Assembly: GCF_000231115.1 (NCBI RefSeq)
Contig: NW_006889852.1
Location: 1 to 64,000 of the forward strand
Reading direction: 5' to 3'
Length of the DNA stretch: 64,000 bases
Source of the DNA: Vittaforma corneae ATCC 50505
Lineage: Eukaryota; Microsporidia; Nosematidae
A program made the position numbers and the translations under genes. Below the pieces are notes generated by a model that ran no database searches, was not told the DNA's origin, and worked only from the letters and a program-made list of their open reading frames with translations. This document shows positions 47,103 through 56,898 of this stretch, one piece after another; position 1 is the stretch's first letter, and each line of letters opens with the position of its first letter.

Positions 47103-47405
47103 ATGAGCTATTCGTCAGAAATTGTAAACACAGACAAAGAACAGGAAGTCCATCCCAAACCAAGAATAACATTAAATAGAATGACAATATACGAGAAGGC
47201 TCATATAATTGGAGTAAGAGCAGCACAGCTGAACGACGACGCTCCGCCCTTTGTGGATATTGGAGACTTAGTTGATTGTATTCAAATAGCAAAGAAAGAG
47301 CTGGCTGAGAGAAAGCTTCCTTTTATAATAAGACGTAAGTTGCCAGATGGAAGCTTTGAGGATTGGCCCATTGATGAGCTGTTGATTCCTGACATTGATT
47401 TTTAA
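47103..47405 (+). CDS. RPO26: RNA polymerase subunit RPB6 (RPABC2)
   Basis: 100 residues. The conserved C-terminal domain is complete: MTIYEKAHIIGVRAAQL, IAKKELAERKLPFIIRRKLPDGSFEDWPIDELL. This matches Rpb6 (YExARVLGTRALQ ... IIRRxLPDGSxEDW), shared by RNA polymerases I-III. The acidic N-terminal tail of yeast Rpb6 is greatly shortened. The ATG follows GCCCCAGGA. Confidence 0.93.
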   Translation: MSYSSEIVNTDKEQEVHPKPRITLNRMTIYEKAHIIGVRAAQLNDDAPPFVDIGDLVDCIQIAKKELAERKLPFIIRRKLPDGSFEDWPIDELLIPDIDF

Positions 47406-47580
47406 ATTCTATTGTATATGCACGTACAATCGCCATTTCACTAAGCACCAAGACAATGATATTAAATCTATTTTAATTAGTTAATATGCTTGGTATACAG
47501 ACTACACTGATTTTTGCAAAAGTAGCTTCTATTGAATAGCTTTGGCAAATAAATGTTTAGATTTAATGTGTTAGCAGGCT

Positions 47581-48560
47581 TTATTCTGCCATTTCAACAG
47601 ATGGGTCACGTTCTGTGTTAATCATTCCAAATCCATTTTGGCCAACCACGGCTACTTCAGGTCCAGAAACACAAAAATCGAAAATGACGCCCACGTTTGG
47701 AGAAAAGAACTTGAGTGTGTTTATATTTCTAATATCTAGCGATCCTATGAGTCCGTTGACTGTGCTGAATACTATTCCATGGTTTTCTGTCTTTTTAATC
47801 ATGTTAACTCCGTTTTAACATCCAATTTAAATGTAGCGTAGTGACCGGTGGTGTCGATAAGTAAGATGTAATCAAATTCTCCTCCTACAGCTAAGCTTTT
47901 ACCAACAATTTCAACGTCCTCCACTCTCTCTTCAATATTATGCTCAAATAGCTTTCTAGTTTGCTTGAAAATTTGAATTTTGCCATCTCTCGCAAAGCAT
48001 ATAACGTCGGACGTGATGTACTTAAAGGCATATGCTTCACTGGCCTTCAAGGTGTAAAGCACTCTTCCCTGCTCGTCATGGGCAATTAGATAATTGGCAC
48101 ACATGCTCAAAATTCTTCCTTCCTTGTAATCCACACTGATTATTTCAGATGAATGCCCACCAAGGGTGTTGATATGTTCTAAGCATGCATCGTACAAATA
48201 CACTCTACCTGAAGATGCACCCACAACCAACTTTTCACTAAATTTTGCAACAGAAATATCCTCCTCCAGATCAACAATGCAAACGTCGCCGCTATGCTCC
48301 ATAAGGGCAATGGTCCCATCCGTAGTGACAATAACAAATCGATTTTCAGATACAAACTTAGCATAAATAACCGAATCCGAGAATTCCTCTATCCTTGTGA
48401 TAGCTCTCTCTTCTTCATAGCTGTAAACCTCGGCAGTCTCACTTTTGCCTCCAAATATGACATGTTTCTTGGATGGGCAAATGTCAACCGTGTAGAGCTC
48501 GTCGTCCTCTTTGATTTCAAAAGCCTCGTGAATTTCGTGTTCGGTTTCTTCACAGTCCAT
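47581..48560 (-). CDS. SQT1/AAMP-like WD40 protein, frameshifted
   Basis: About 325 residues across two frames that overlap by four bases (47799-47802). An acidic N-terminus (DCEETEHEIHEAFEIKEDDE) precedes WD40 blades; the order (acidic head then a propeller starting YTVDICPSKKHVIFGG) resembles Sqt1/AAMP. The second frame supplies the final blades (GIVFSTVNGLIGSLDIRN). One missing A at the TTAAC of 47803-47806 would rejoin them. Sqt1 is the chaperone of ribosomal protein uL16 (RPL10). Other WD40 proteins cannot be excluded. Confidence 0.55.
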
Positions 48561-48689
48561 TTTTGGAGAAGGATAACTTTAGTAATAGTTTTTAAACTGT
48601 TAGATGTTTTTATAAGGTGTACATTTACTTAAATGAGGCCATGCATTTTATATGACAACATAACATGCGTTTACTACTGTTTAGTATAT

Positions 48690-50117
48690 TTATTTCTTCA
48701 TTCCAATAAGACTTCCAACTTGATCAAAAACTGTAATAATCCTATCTACATCCTCGCTTGTATGTGAGGATGACATGCAAACCCGCACTCGGTTAAGCAA
48801 GATGGGCGTTGCTGGATATCCAACAACCACAACAGCTATTCCCATCTCTAAACACAGTCTAGAAAACTCTCCAATTTTCCCAGGCGAGGGTATGAGCAGC
48901 GGAATGATTGGCGAGTCGTCGTCACCAATTAGATGAAATCGAAGATTTTTCATTGCTCTTCGGACTCTTCTGGTGTTCTCGTGAAGCTTTTCCAATCTTT
49001 TACGATCCAGCTTAATGTTTCTTAGGCATTCCATCACTTGAGCACACACGATTGGTGACATTTGCTCTCCATATTTTGAAAAATCACTGTTTACTCTGAG
49101 ATAGTCTATGATTTCTCTTTTGCCTGCAATATATCCACCAAATCCACCAAAGCTCTTGGTGAAGGTGCCCATCAGAATGTCAACGTCATCATGTTCGACT
49201 CCCACATACTCGCAGATTCCACGGCCTGTTCGTCCCATCGCCCCTATTGAGTGTGCCTCATCCATGAAAATGTAAAACTTGTATTGTTTCTTCAACTCAA
49301 CCAGTTTTTTCAGATTAACAACTGTGCCTTCCATAGAGTACAGTCCTTCAACAACAACGAAGATCTTGCTCCATGGACGATGGGTTTCAGGCTCTCCTTG
49401 GGTAATATGAAATTTCAGCTTGTTTTCTAAATCCTGCATATTGTTGTGCTTGAAAATTACAACCATCGACTGGCTCAGCTTAATCCCCTTTATCAATGAT
49501 GTATGGCTCTTTTCGTCACTGAAAATCAGGCTGTTTCTCATCAGCGCAGGCATTGATGATGTGTTTGTGCCATATCCCATCGAAAACACTGCGCAGTCTT
49601 CCTGGTGCAGAAACTCCGCCATTTCTTTTTCTAGTTCCCGGCACAGCGGATTTTGCTCATAGTCTGCAGTTGGATATGAATTGTTAATGTTGTATTTGTC
49701 AACACTCTGCAATACATGGTCCGTAATTTTACCTTTGTTATATGCAAATCCAAGGTAGTTGTATGATCCCACATTTAAGGCTTTGATCTTCTCACCTGTA
49801 AACTGAAAAGTTTCATTGTAGTCTTCACTCTTTCTCTCATAAATTTCAACGAATCGGCCAGGAACGCCGTGAATAGGCCTGTTCCAACAGTCCGATATCC
49901 TTCTGTAGAGTCTTCTGATGAAAAAGCTGTCAAATGTGGTGAACAGGGCGGGCTCGCCATTCTCGCTTTCATAATAGAATCGATACCGCCATGGTATGAA
50001 AATTTTACCCATCTGATCTCTGATATGGCCGATTACAACAGCAATGAAGAATGAAGTAAAAATGGCAAGGACGCTTGTGTATCCAAATGAGGATGCACTG
50101 TCGTTTTTTGCAGCCAT
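48690..50117 (-). CDS. LCB2: Serine palmitoyltransferase subunit LCB2 (SPTLC2)
   Basis: 475 residues. An N-terminal membrane segment (~12-32) is followed by a PLP-dependent alpha-oxoamine synthase fold: NVGSYNYLGFA, FMDEAHSIGAMGRTGRG, and GTFTKSFGGFGGYIAG with the PLP-binding Lys. Presence of that Lys marks it as the catalytic LCB2 subunit rather than LCB1. It makes ketosphinganine from serine and palmitoyl-CoA at the ER, starting sphingolipid synthesis. Length is shorter than yeast Lcb2 (561). The stop TAA lies in AATAAA. The partner LCB1 is not in the window. Confidence 0.93.
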   Translation of the reverse strand: MAAKNDSASSFGYTSVLAIFTSFFIAVVIGHIRDQMGKIFIPWRYRFYYESENGEPALFTTFDSFFIRRLYRRISDCWNRPIHGVPGRFVEIYERKSEDYNETFQFTGEKIKALNVGSYNYLGFAYNKGKITDHVLQSVDKYNINNSYPTADYEQNPLCRELEKEMAEFLHQEDCAVFSMGYGTNTSSMPALMRNSLIFSDEKSHTSLIKGIKLSQSMVVIFKHNNMQDLENKLKFHITQGEPETHRPWSKIFVVVEGLYSMEGTVVNLKKLVELKKQYKFYIFMDEAHSIGAMGRTGRGICEYVGVEHDDVDILMGTFTKSFGGFGGYIAGKREIIDYLRVNSDFSKYGEQMSPIVCAQVMECLRNIKLDRKRLEKLHENTRRVRRAMKNLRFHLIGDDDSPIIPLLIPSPGKIGEFSRLCLEMGIAVVVVGYPATPILLNRVRVCMSSSHTSEDVDRIITVFDQVGSLIGMKK

Positions 50118-50323
50118 GAGAATTAATATTTTTTAGGTATTTAAAACATAATGAAACATAAATAAACAAGAGCTATGAACCTTATTGTAAACTACTGTGC
50201 AAAAGTATTTTGGAGAAACTAGTGTCCATCTTTTCGGTGATTTTGCAGATCATTTATTTAGAGCTCACAACAATATACCAGTGTTGCGGAACGAAAAGCT
50301 TTACTGTTCTAATGAATACAACT

Positions 50324-50557
50324 TTATCTATAAAAATCAGGCCGTTTTTCTTTCTTGAACTCAGGATTTACAAACGGATGAATGTTTGCAATGTATACCA
50401 CAAGCCATGATATAAACATAAATAGCAGTGCACCAGTAATTCCTATTCTGTACTCTTGTCTGTGTTTTGTTTTCTTATCAGAGGTGGCAATGTTCAGGGC
50501 TAATATGCATGCTATGACAATAGACGATGCAAATAGTATAACAAACAGGTCTCGCAT
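50324..50557 (-). CDS. V-ATPase e-subunit-like small membrane protein
   Basis: 77 residues with two membrane segments (residues ~4-24 and ~38-60). The second segment plus NIHPFVNPEFKKE resembles the QLNPLxGP end of the V0 subunit e (Vma9). The loop between segments is charged. This small subunit supports assembly of the proton pump. The match is short, so the call is tentative. Confidence 0.5.
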   Translation of the reverse strand: MRDLFVILFASSIVIACILALNIATSDKKTKHRQEYRIGITGALLFMFISWLVVYIANIHPFVNPEFKKEKRPDFYR

Positions 50558-50878
50558 TGTTTGTGTGCAGCACAGACTTAAATTGTTTCACATTGTTTTC
50601 TAATCAAAGAAACTACTTATAGATCGCTCAGTCATATGAGCTCAAGGTCCAGTGTTAAAATGGTATTTCAAATGTCACATATACAACACATTAAATACTG
50701 CACTGTGGGATGTGTAAAATAATATACGAGCTTATTGCTAATATACACTGGATTATTTATGCATACACGGTTAAAAACATTTTTGATTTCATCCATTTAA
50801 GACATTTGTTTTATAGTCGTTTTAGCCTCAAAGACTCGAATGATATAATTAAATATATGAATCAATACAACTATTAAT
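50558..50878. other. Intergenic region, nothing recognised
   Basis: About 320 A/T-rich bases. No RNA gene or frame supported. Confidence 0.4.
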
Positions 50879-51316
50879 TTAATCACTTACACACGAGTTT
50901 CCCTTTGTTACTCCTTTTACATAGGTTGCATCTTCTTTAATATGTCCCAAATCATCTTTACATGCACATGGAACATTCTCGGGATTCCTAGGACACTGGC
51001 TATTCTTTTCGGGCTGCGAGAATGTGTATTTTGTGCCATCCCCACACTTGCATTCGCATGGCTGGCAGTCTTTAGTTTTAATTTTGTTGTAGCATTCGAC
51101 ACATATTGTGCTGCTAGAGACAATCTTAGAGGCAGATACACTTGAAGGAACAGAGCTGGAAGCCTTAGACTCGCTCTTGGACGCTGAAGATGTGTTGCTG
51201 CCATTTTGCTTAGAAGACACGCTCGAAACACTTGCCGATACCGAACTTGTTGTAGGTTTAGTTGGATTACCACTTTGAGCAAGCACAGTTAAAATATACA
51301 AAAGTGCGTAAATCAT
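50879..51316 (-). CDS. Secreted Ser-rich, Cys-rich protein
   Basis: 145 residues. A short signal peptide (IYALLYILTVLAQS) leads into a 55-residue Ser/Lys/Ala/Val linker and a C-terminal domain of ~70 residues with about ten cysteines (IKTKDCQPCECKCGDG, CPRNPENVPCACKDD). The even number and spacing suggest disulfides, as in a spore-wall or polar-tube-associated protein. The family is not recognised; Ser-rich linker may be O-glycosylated. A stop TAA lies at 50879-50881. Confidence 0.7.
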   Translation of the reverse strand: MIYALLYILTVLAQSGNPTKPTTSSVSASVSSVSSKQNGSNTSSASKSESKASSSVPSSVSASKIVSSSTICVECYNKIKTKDCQPCECKCGDGTKYTFSQPEKNSQCPRNPENVPCACKDDLGHIKEDATYVKGVTKGNSCVSD

Positions 51317-51744
51317 TTGAAAACCGAACTAAGAGAATATTTATAGCCGTTCTGAAACTTGGTTTCACTGTCTTCTCAAACTATTTGAAGATTGAGGGTG
51401 TTTTAAAGTCAGCTAATAACTTACTAGATTCCAAAGCAGTGTTTCAAACACAAAATTACAATAATACTGTGGGTTGGATAATTTTGGTCAAGTATTTTAA
51501 TTTTTGATAAAATTTATCAGATGAATTACAAGCTTGTACACAGATTGATAAAGCCAAAGGAAATACTATATTTGCAGGTATTCTCGCTGACCATGCTAAT
51601 GGCATGCGATTGTTATAGATGCTCTTCAGTTTATGATTTCGCACTTTATGTAGCCCTTATTCTGCATTTCCAATGTCTTATTAGCTTGTATTGCCAGATG
51701 CATTTGCTCCTTTGAGCAACTTCTTTCTATAACCCTCATAGATA
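51317..51744. other. Intergenic region with weak short frames
   Basis: About 430 bases between two divergent genes. Frames of 60-80 codons on both strands lack CCC signals and features. The ENP2 start signal AACCCTCATAGATA is at the right edge. Confidence 0.4.
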
Positions 51745-52644
51745 ATGCGAAGTAAAAAGTTAAGATTCCAAGAGATCACACCGCTGAGCGAATTTCAATT
51801 TTCAGTAGCATGCCATAGTATTTGTATTTCAAAAGATAGATGCAAAGCTCTGGCTGCTGGAGTGTATAAACCGACAGTTAAACTCTTTGATTTCAAGTCT
51901 GGCATGATGAAATTTGAAAGACACATGGTTTGCGATCCTATAAAAGTTGTAAGCTTGGAAGATGATGCAGAGAAGTTTTCAATTCTAAGAAGTGACAAAG
52001 CGATCGAGTTTCATACCAAAGGCGGATTCCACGAGAAGGTAAAAACTCCAAATCAGCCGAAAGACATGGTGTTCAACACTGTTAGTTCCGAGCTGTATCT
52101 CGGTGGAAACTACAGTGAGGTCTACCGATTTAATCTGGAGCAAGGCAGATTTCTGAAGAGTATTCCTGTAGCAGGCAATAAAATGTCCTGGAGTGACACC
52201 CATGGACTGCTGGGCGCTATTTCAAAGAAGTCTCTGATATTTGTAGATACGAGATCCAAAGATAATATCATTACTCATACATTTGGCAGCGAATTACTTT
52301 CAGTAGCGCAAGATGGGTCGGGATTGAAATACGCTATTGGGAGCGAAAATGGAGAATTGCTCGAGTATGATTTTAGATCTTCAAGACCTCTTAAACATCT
52401 TAATTTCAATTACTTTATACAGAAAATTGAGTTTTCAGATAGAAAACTGATTGCAGCAGCAAACGAGAGGATTTATATTATCCAAGAAGATGTTTCTAGC
52501 TTGGAAGATGTGATAGATCCTGGATTTCGAATAAACGATTTTTCGATTGACGGGGGACTGATATTCATTGGTGGAGAAGACCCTGAAATTAAAACTTTAG
52601 TTTCTGAAGATCTGGGTGCTATTCCCAGTTGGGCCATGACATAG
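51745..52644 (+). CDS. ENP2: Nucleolar WD40 protein ENP2 (NOL10)
   Basis: 299 residues. The ATG follows ACCCTCATAGATA. Conserved blocks match Enp2/NOL10: FSVACHSICISKDRCKALAAGVYKPTVKLFD, the SSELYLGGNYSEVYRFNLEQGRFL segment, and a terminal IPSWAMT where NOL10 has PAPRWCSF. Enp2 is an SSU processome component needed for 18S rRNA maturation. The product ends right after the propeller; the basic C-terminal region of yeast Enp2 (707 residues) is missing, an extreme but typical microsporidian shortening. Confidence 0.87.
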   Translation: MRSKKLRFQEITPLSEFQFSVACHSICISKDRCKALAAGVYKPTVKLFDFKSGMMKFERHMVCDPIKVVSLEDDAEKFSILRSDKAIEFHTKGGFHEKVKTPNQPKDMVFNTVSSELYLGGNYSEVYRFNLEQGRFLKSIPVAGNKMSWSDTHGLLGAISKKSLIFVDTRSKDNIITHTFGSELLSVAQDGSGLKYAIGSENGELLEYDFRSSRPLKHLNFNYFIQKIEFSDRKLIAAANERIYIIQEDVSSLEDVIDPGFRINDFSIDGGLIFIGGEDPEIKTLVSEDLGAIPSWAMT

Positions 52645-52744
52645 TGCAGCATATAAATAAACTTTTGGATGTGTAGCGAAATTAAGGCATAAACTTTACT
52701 GTTTGAGTATATTTTAATGGCCAAGAAACGATAAAAATATCTTT

Positions 52745-53422
52745 TTACTCAGGTATTTCATGGATTTCATTAAAATACATGTAATTGCTGAAAAAAATAT
52801 ACAAGTAGCGAAACCATGCTAGCTGTGAATTGTGGAAAAGCATGTTCTGCATGCCAAACCACGAGTATATTGGTATTTCATGTGTTGATTTTCCAAATGA
52901 GTAAATATACTTTTCAAATGCACTGACACTTTTGAGACAGTAAAACTTCAAGTGTTGATTTCTTAATAGCCTATTGAGTTTCTTGGCTGCTTTGTAGCAT
53001 GAGATATGGTTTTTGTGGCCTGAAACTCCATTTTGATCAAAAGTAATGACATTTCTAATATTGTATTTGATGCATGTGTCTAACATATCAACAATTATTC
53101 TGTCAACATTCCACTCATTACCATCTCTGTAGCCAAGAATCTTAAGACTCCATCCTCTCTGTTTGCACAGTCTTTGCATTTCTTCTTCTCTTTTGCCTCC
53201 CTGCAGGTTAAAATCTCCGTTTGAAAGACAAAGAATAATGTTAGGAGTGTTGTAAAACAAGAAGGGTGAAAAAAACATTGATTCATCATCAGGGTGGGCA
53301 ATCAGCAGCATAGAGTTCTCCAAAACTGAATTTCTAGACCTATGAATTCTCCTGATGTTTCTTAGAATGGATACTAAAGCTAATATCTTGAAAATCATGT
53401 ATTTAAATTTACTTTTTTGCAT
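52745..53422 (-). CDS. GPI12: GPI biosynthesis deacetylase GPI12 (PIG-L)
   Basis: 225 residues from the ATG at 53422, preceded by CCCCACCCCAGGAAGA. An N-terminal hydrophobic/basic segment is followed by the PIG-L fold: LLIAHPDDESMFFSP (metal ligands His-x-x-Asp-Asp), LSNGDFN, and TFDQNGVSGHKNHI. It removes acetate from GlcNAc-PI at the ER in the second step of GPI-anchor synthesis. Length is typical. The longer upstream frame is not used. Confidence 0.92.
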   Translation of the reverse strand: MQKSKFKYMIFKILALVSILRNIRRIHRSRNSVLENSMLLIAHPDDESMFFSPFLFYNTPNIILCLSNGDFNLQGGKREEEMQRLCKQRGWSLKILGYRDGNEWNVDRIIVDMLDTCIKYNIRNVITFDQNGVSGHKNHISCYKAAKKLNRLLRNQHLKFYCLKSVSAFEKYIYSFGKSTHEIPIYSWFGMQNMLFHNSQLAWFRYLYIFFSNYMYFNEIHEIPE

Positions 53423-53580
53423 TCTTCCTGGGGTGGGGATAGGCAGCAAAATAACCACAAAGACTGGTCGTTCCACATTGATAGTATATACCGTTAAGAG
53501 TGCCAGTAGGCCAATAGAATATGGACAGAAAGCCAGCTGATTCGTATTGTTAGTTAGTTAGCCTAAAATTTTTATGGCCC

Positions 53581-55593
53581 ATGGATGCATCCTTAGCAAT
53601 AGAGAAATTTCGAGAGTATCTGTCTACACACAACGAGGAGTTAAACCCCGAGAAGAAGGAAAGAGTTATAATAGACATGAATGAGCTGAGAATGTTTGAC
53701 AAGGATCTTTCATTACACATTCTTAACAATCCTGCTTCATGCTTGCCCTGGTTTGAGGAAGAACTGAAAGACATGGAGCAAGCCATGCATATTGGATTTT
53801 CTGGATCCCTGGGGGCCAATTCCCTCAACCCCAGATCTATTGATTCCACCTTTATCAGCAGAATGATCTGTATTGAAGGCATCGTTACAAGCGTCTCACT
53901 AGTAAGGCCAAAGCTTAGAAGAAGTGTGCACTACTGTGAGGCAGAGGACCAATTTTATGACAAAGAATACAGAGATGGCACAATGGTGACCAAGCTTCCA
54001 CCCACCAATTTCATTTATCCTCTTAAAGACCAAAACAACCATACTTTGAACAGCGAGTTTGGATTGAGTGAATATGTAGATTTCCAGACCATTAAAATAC
54101 AGGAAATGCCCGAAAACAGTCCGCCTGGACAGCTGCCAAGAAGCATTGAATGCATTCTCACGGAGGATCTTGTCGATGCCACAAAACCTGGAGACAGAAT
54201 TAGAGTGTATGGAATTTATAAAAGCTTCTGCTATGGAAATAGCGTTTTCCCGTCCCAATTTAGGACAGTTTTGATAACAAACAACATCCAGTATCTTAAA
54301 GCATTAGAGAGTATCCAAATGGAAGAGCTTAGCAAGAAATTAGACACATTTAAACTCTTGGCATCATCTAGCATCAAGTTTAGTGCAATAGCCCCTACAA
54401 TCTTTGGACATGAGGAAATCAAAAAGGCACTGGCACTAATGATGGTGGGAGGTAATGAAGTTGTTATGAAAAATGGAAGTAGAATTAGGGGAGACATCAA
54501 CATACTGTTGGTTGGGGATCCATCTACAGCCAAGTCTCAGCTGCTACGCTATGCACTCAACTTCATGCCTCTTAGCATTGCTACCACTGGTCAGGGATCC
54601 AGCGGAGTCGGCCTTACAGCTGCTGTTGTTTTGGACAAGGAAACTGGTGATAAAAGGCTCGAAGCTGGTGCGATGGTGTTAGCAGATCGCGGCCTTGTCT
54701 GCATTGATGAATTTGACAAGATGAGCCCTCTCGACAGAATTGCTATTCACGAGGTGATGGAGCAACAGACAGTAACAATTGCCAAGGCTGGAATTCACAC
54801 AACGCTCAATGCCAGATGCTCTGTGCTTGCAGCAGCCAATCCAATCTTGGGATCATACAACGAGAGGATGTCTGTTCAGGACAATATAAAGCTTCCTGAA
54901 TCTCTTCTCACTCGTTTTGATTTGATTTTTATAACCTTGGATAGCTATGACTCGGAGAGGGATGATTCAATAAGCAAGCATGTGCTGAATATGCATATTT
55001 CCGAGGGGAAGAATGAGACAGAAATCAGCCAACCACTCTTCAAAGACTTTATAGCGTATGCCAAGTCACTTAGACCGAAGTTGAGTCGTGAGGCCGCGAA
55101 TGCTATAGCCAAGGAGTATGCACAAATTAGAGAGAGCAAAGATAAAAAGCATTTAATGACAAACATTACACCAAGAATGCTTGAGACATTGATAAGACTC
55201 AGCACAGCACATGCAAAATTAAGGCTGTGCGAGACTGTCGACATCGATGATGCTAATGCGGCCATTGAATTGCTGCGCAATAATCTAATAAGGAAGGTCG
55301 TTAGGAAAGAAACAATTAAGAGAATAAAGATCGAAGAAACAAGTGCATCGCAGATTGAAAAAGAAGGTGAGCCAGCTACTCTTGTTCAAAGGCTTACAGA
55401 TGATCTACGCAGCAGGATCAGAGACGCTATTTTTAACTGGAAGGTTAGTAATCCTGACCAAGAAACCTGTAGCCTCGTTGATCTTCAGCAGGCAATAGGA
55501 TTCAGCACTGAAGATTTGAGTAGCGTTCTTGAAGATCTTTCAGAAAGCAAGTTACTCCATTTCAGTGATAATATAGTCTTTTTCTTTGAATAA
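53581..55593 (+). CDS. MCM3: Replicative helicase subunit MCM3
   Basis: 670 residues; ATG directly behind TATGGCCC. MCM3 hallmarks: CIEGIVTSVSLVRPKLRRSVHYC, TIKIQEMPENSPPGQLPRS, and EDLVDATKPGDR in the OB domain. The AAA+ part has Walker A GDPSTAKSQLLRY, Walker B LVCIDEFDKM and arginine finger LLTRFDL. A winged-helix C-terminus follows a short basic linker. With the other MCMs it forms the replicative helicase. The stop TAA lies inside GAATAAATG. Shorter than yeast Mcm3 (971), mainly at the C-terminal tail. Confidence 0.96.
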   Translation: MDASLAIEKFREYLSTHNEELNPEKKERVIIDMNELRMFDKDLSLHILNNPASCLPWFEEELKDMEQAMHIGFSGSLGANSLNPRSIDSTFISRMICIEGIVTSVSLVRPKLRRSVHYCEAEDQFYDKEYRDGTMVTKLPPTNFIYPLKDQNNHTLNSEFGLSEYVDFQTIKIQEMPENSPPGQLPRSIECILTEDLVDATKPGDRIRVYGIYKSFCYGNSVFPSQFRTVLITNNIQYLKALESIQMEELSKKLDTFKLLASSSIKFSAIAPTIFGHEEIKKALALMMVGGNEVVMKNGSRIRGDINILLVGDPSTAKSQLLRYALNFMPLSIATTGQGSSGVGLTAAVVLDKETGDKRLEAGAMVLADRGLVCIDEFDKMSPLDRIAIHEVMEQQTVTIAKAGIHTTLNARCSVLAAANPILGSYNERMSVQDNIKLPESLLTRFDLIFITLDSYDSERDDSISKHVLNMHISEGKNETEISQPLFKDFIAYAKSLRPKLSREAANAIAKEYAQIRESKDKKHLMTNITPRMLETLIRLSTAHAKLRLCETVDIDDANAAIELLRNNLIRKVVRKETIKRIKIEETSASQIEKEGEPATLVQRLTDDLRSRIRDAIFNWKVSNPDQETCSLVDLQQAIGFSTEDLSSVLEDLSESKLLHFSDNIVFFFE

Positions 55594-55762
55594 ATGATCT
55601 TTGGTATGAAATACATTTAATATATAATCAGCTATGGGAGTGACTATCTTCTTTGAGGCATGCACAGCTACAATAAAACACAGCACAGACTTTAGAAACT
55701 ATGCTCACTAGTGTGGGCATTTAACTTGATTTTTTAGATCTTCCATCTTTCCATACCCCATA

Positions 55763-56794
55763 ATGAAGCACATTCTTTGCCTGGCACGTGAGAATTTCAA
55801 TGAAGTAGTAGAGAAAACAGACTTTCATGACACCAAGGGACTTATTTCCATTCTAAGAGATATGATCGACCATGCACCTTTTGCTTCAAGCATTATGTCG
55901 CGGTTTATCGTTGAGTGCATCAATAGGAATCCAAGCTTGGAAAGTAGAATCAGAGATGTGTTGAAAGAAAGTACAGCAGACAGGGATGCTGCATTTAGTA
56001 GATGCATCTATGCTACATATCTGGGAGCCAAGACCAATATTCCAGATATAGAGCCTGTTAGTTCCATCTTCTCATCATTAGCTCTCGAGTCTCATGAAAT
56101 TAATAATTTTGAAAATCGGCTTGAAAATTTTTACTGCCATTCAATTATTAGGGAGCTGCGATGCAATGACAGAGAGTGTCTACTAAGACTTAGTGAGCTT
56201 CCACACGAGTGTGTTATTGACTATGCTGTAAAAGACCAGAATATGTTTAACACATCGCTAATTATTCAGATGTGCAGATTCTATGGATTTCTTGAGTCTT
56301 TGGAAAAGAGGCTGCCGGAGTTTAAAATGAAGAATGAAATAATTGCATCAATTTTTATGAACTATTTTAGTGATAGCAACATCTACAGCAGCCGTGGCAA
56401 GGAGCCATCCGATGCTCTTGATAATGAAGCTGGTATTTTGAGGAAGCTGATGACCGGGAATACTCTTGATTACTGTCTAAAGGTCTGCAACAAGTATTAC
56501 TTGGGTCTCCTCCTAGGAAGAAAATTCCAAGACTTCCAGCTGCCTCAGATATCCCATTCACAGTTTTGTAAGATGAAATTTAGCAATGTTAAAGAATTTT
56601 TAGATGCCTTTCTTAAACTTACTTCACCTTCAGTTTCGCATTTCTTTAGTTACTTGGAATATTACAAGGATAAGTTCAGACTAAAGGAGGATGATAAGAA
56701 ACTATTCGTAGAGTTACTCAGAGAGTTCCACAAGGACAACCCAGTCTATCTTGAAATAGTGCTTAGAAAACTATCCAAGTTCCATGTCATCTAG
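55763..56794 (+). CDS. Helical protein of unknown family
   Basis: 343 residues. The ATG follows ATACCCCATA. The sequence is almost wholly helical with repeating hydrophobic-charged patterns that suggest HEAT/MIF4G-like repeats; no cysteine cluster, signal peptide or membrane segment. A cap-binding or nuclear transport scaffold is conceivable, but no diagnostic motif is seen and I make no assignment. Confidence 0.6.
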   Translation: MKHILCLARENFNEVVEKTDFHDTKGLISILRDMIDHAPFASSIMSRFIVECINRNPSLESRIRDVLKESTADRDAAFSRCIYATYLGAKTNIPDIEPVSSIFSSLALESHEINNFENRLENFYCHSIIRELRCNDRECLLRLSELPHECVIDYAVKDQNMFNTSLIIQMCRFYGFLESLEKRLPEFKMKNEIIASIFMNYFSDSNIYSSRGKEPSDALDNEAGILRKLMTGNTLDYCLKVCNKYYLGLLLGRKFQDFQLPQISHSQFCKMKFSNVKEFLDAFLKLTSPSVSHFFSYLEYYKDKFRLKEDDKKLFVELLREFHKDNPVYLEIVLRKLSKFHVI

Positions 56795-56898
56795 AAACAA
56801 GGTGTTATAATTACATGATTAATAAATCGTCTTTCCACTCAATGCTTTTAGATTGATATGGTGGCGTAAATGATATAAAGCAAATTTGGTTAATTTTA

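Noticed and set aside
51521..51715. Short overlapping frames on both strands
   Set aside because: Neither has a CCC signal nor recognisable content.
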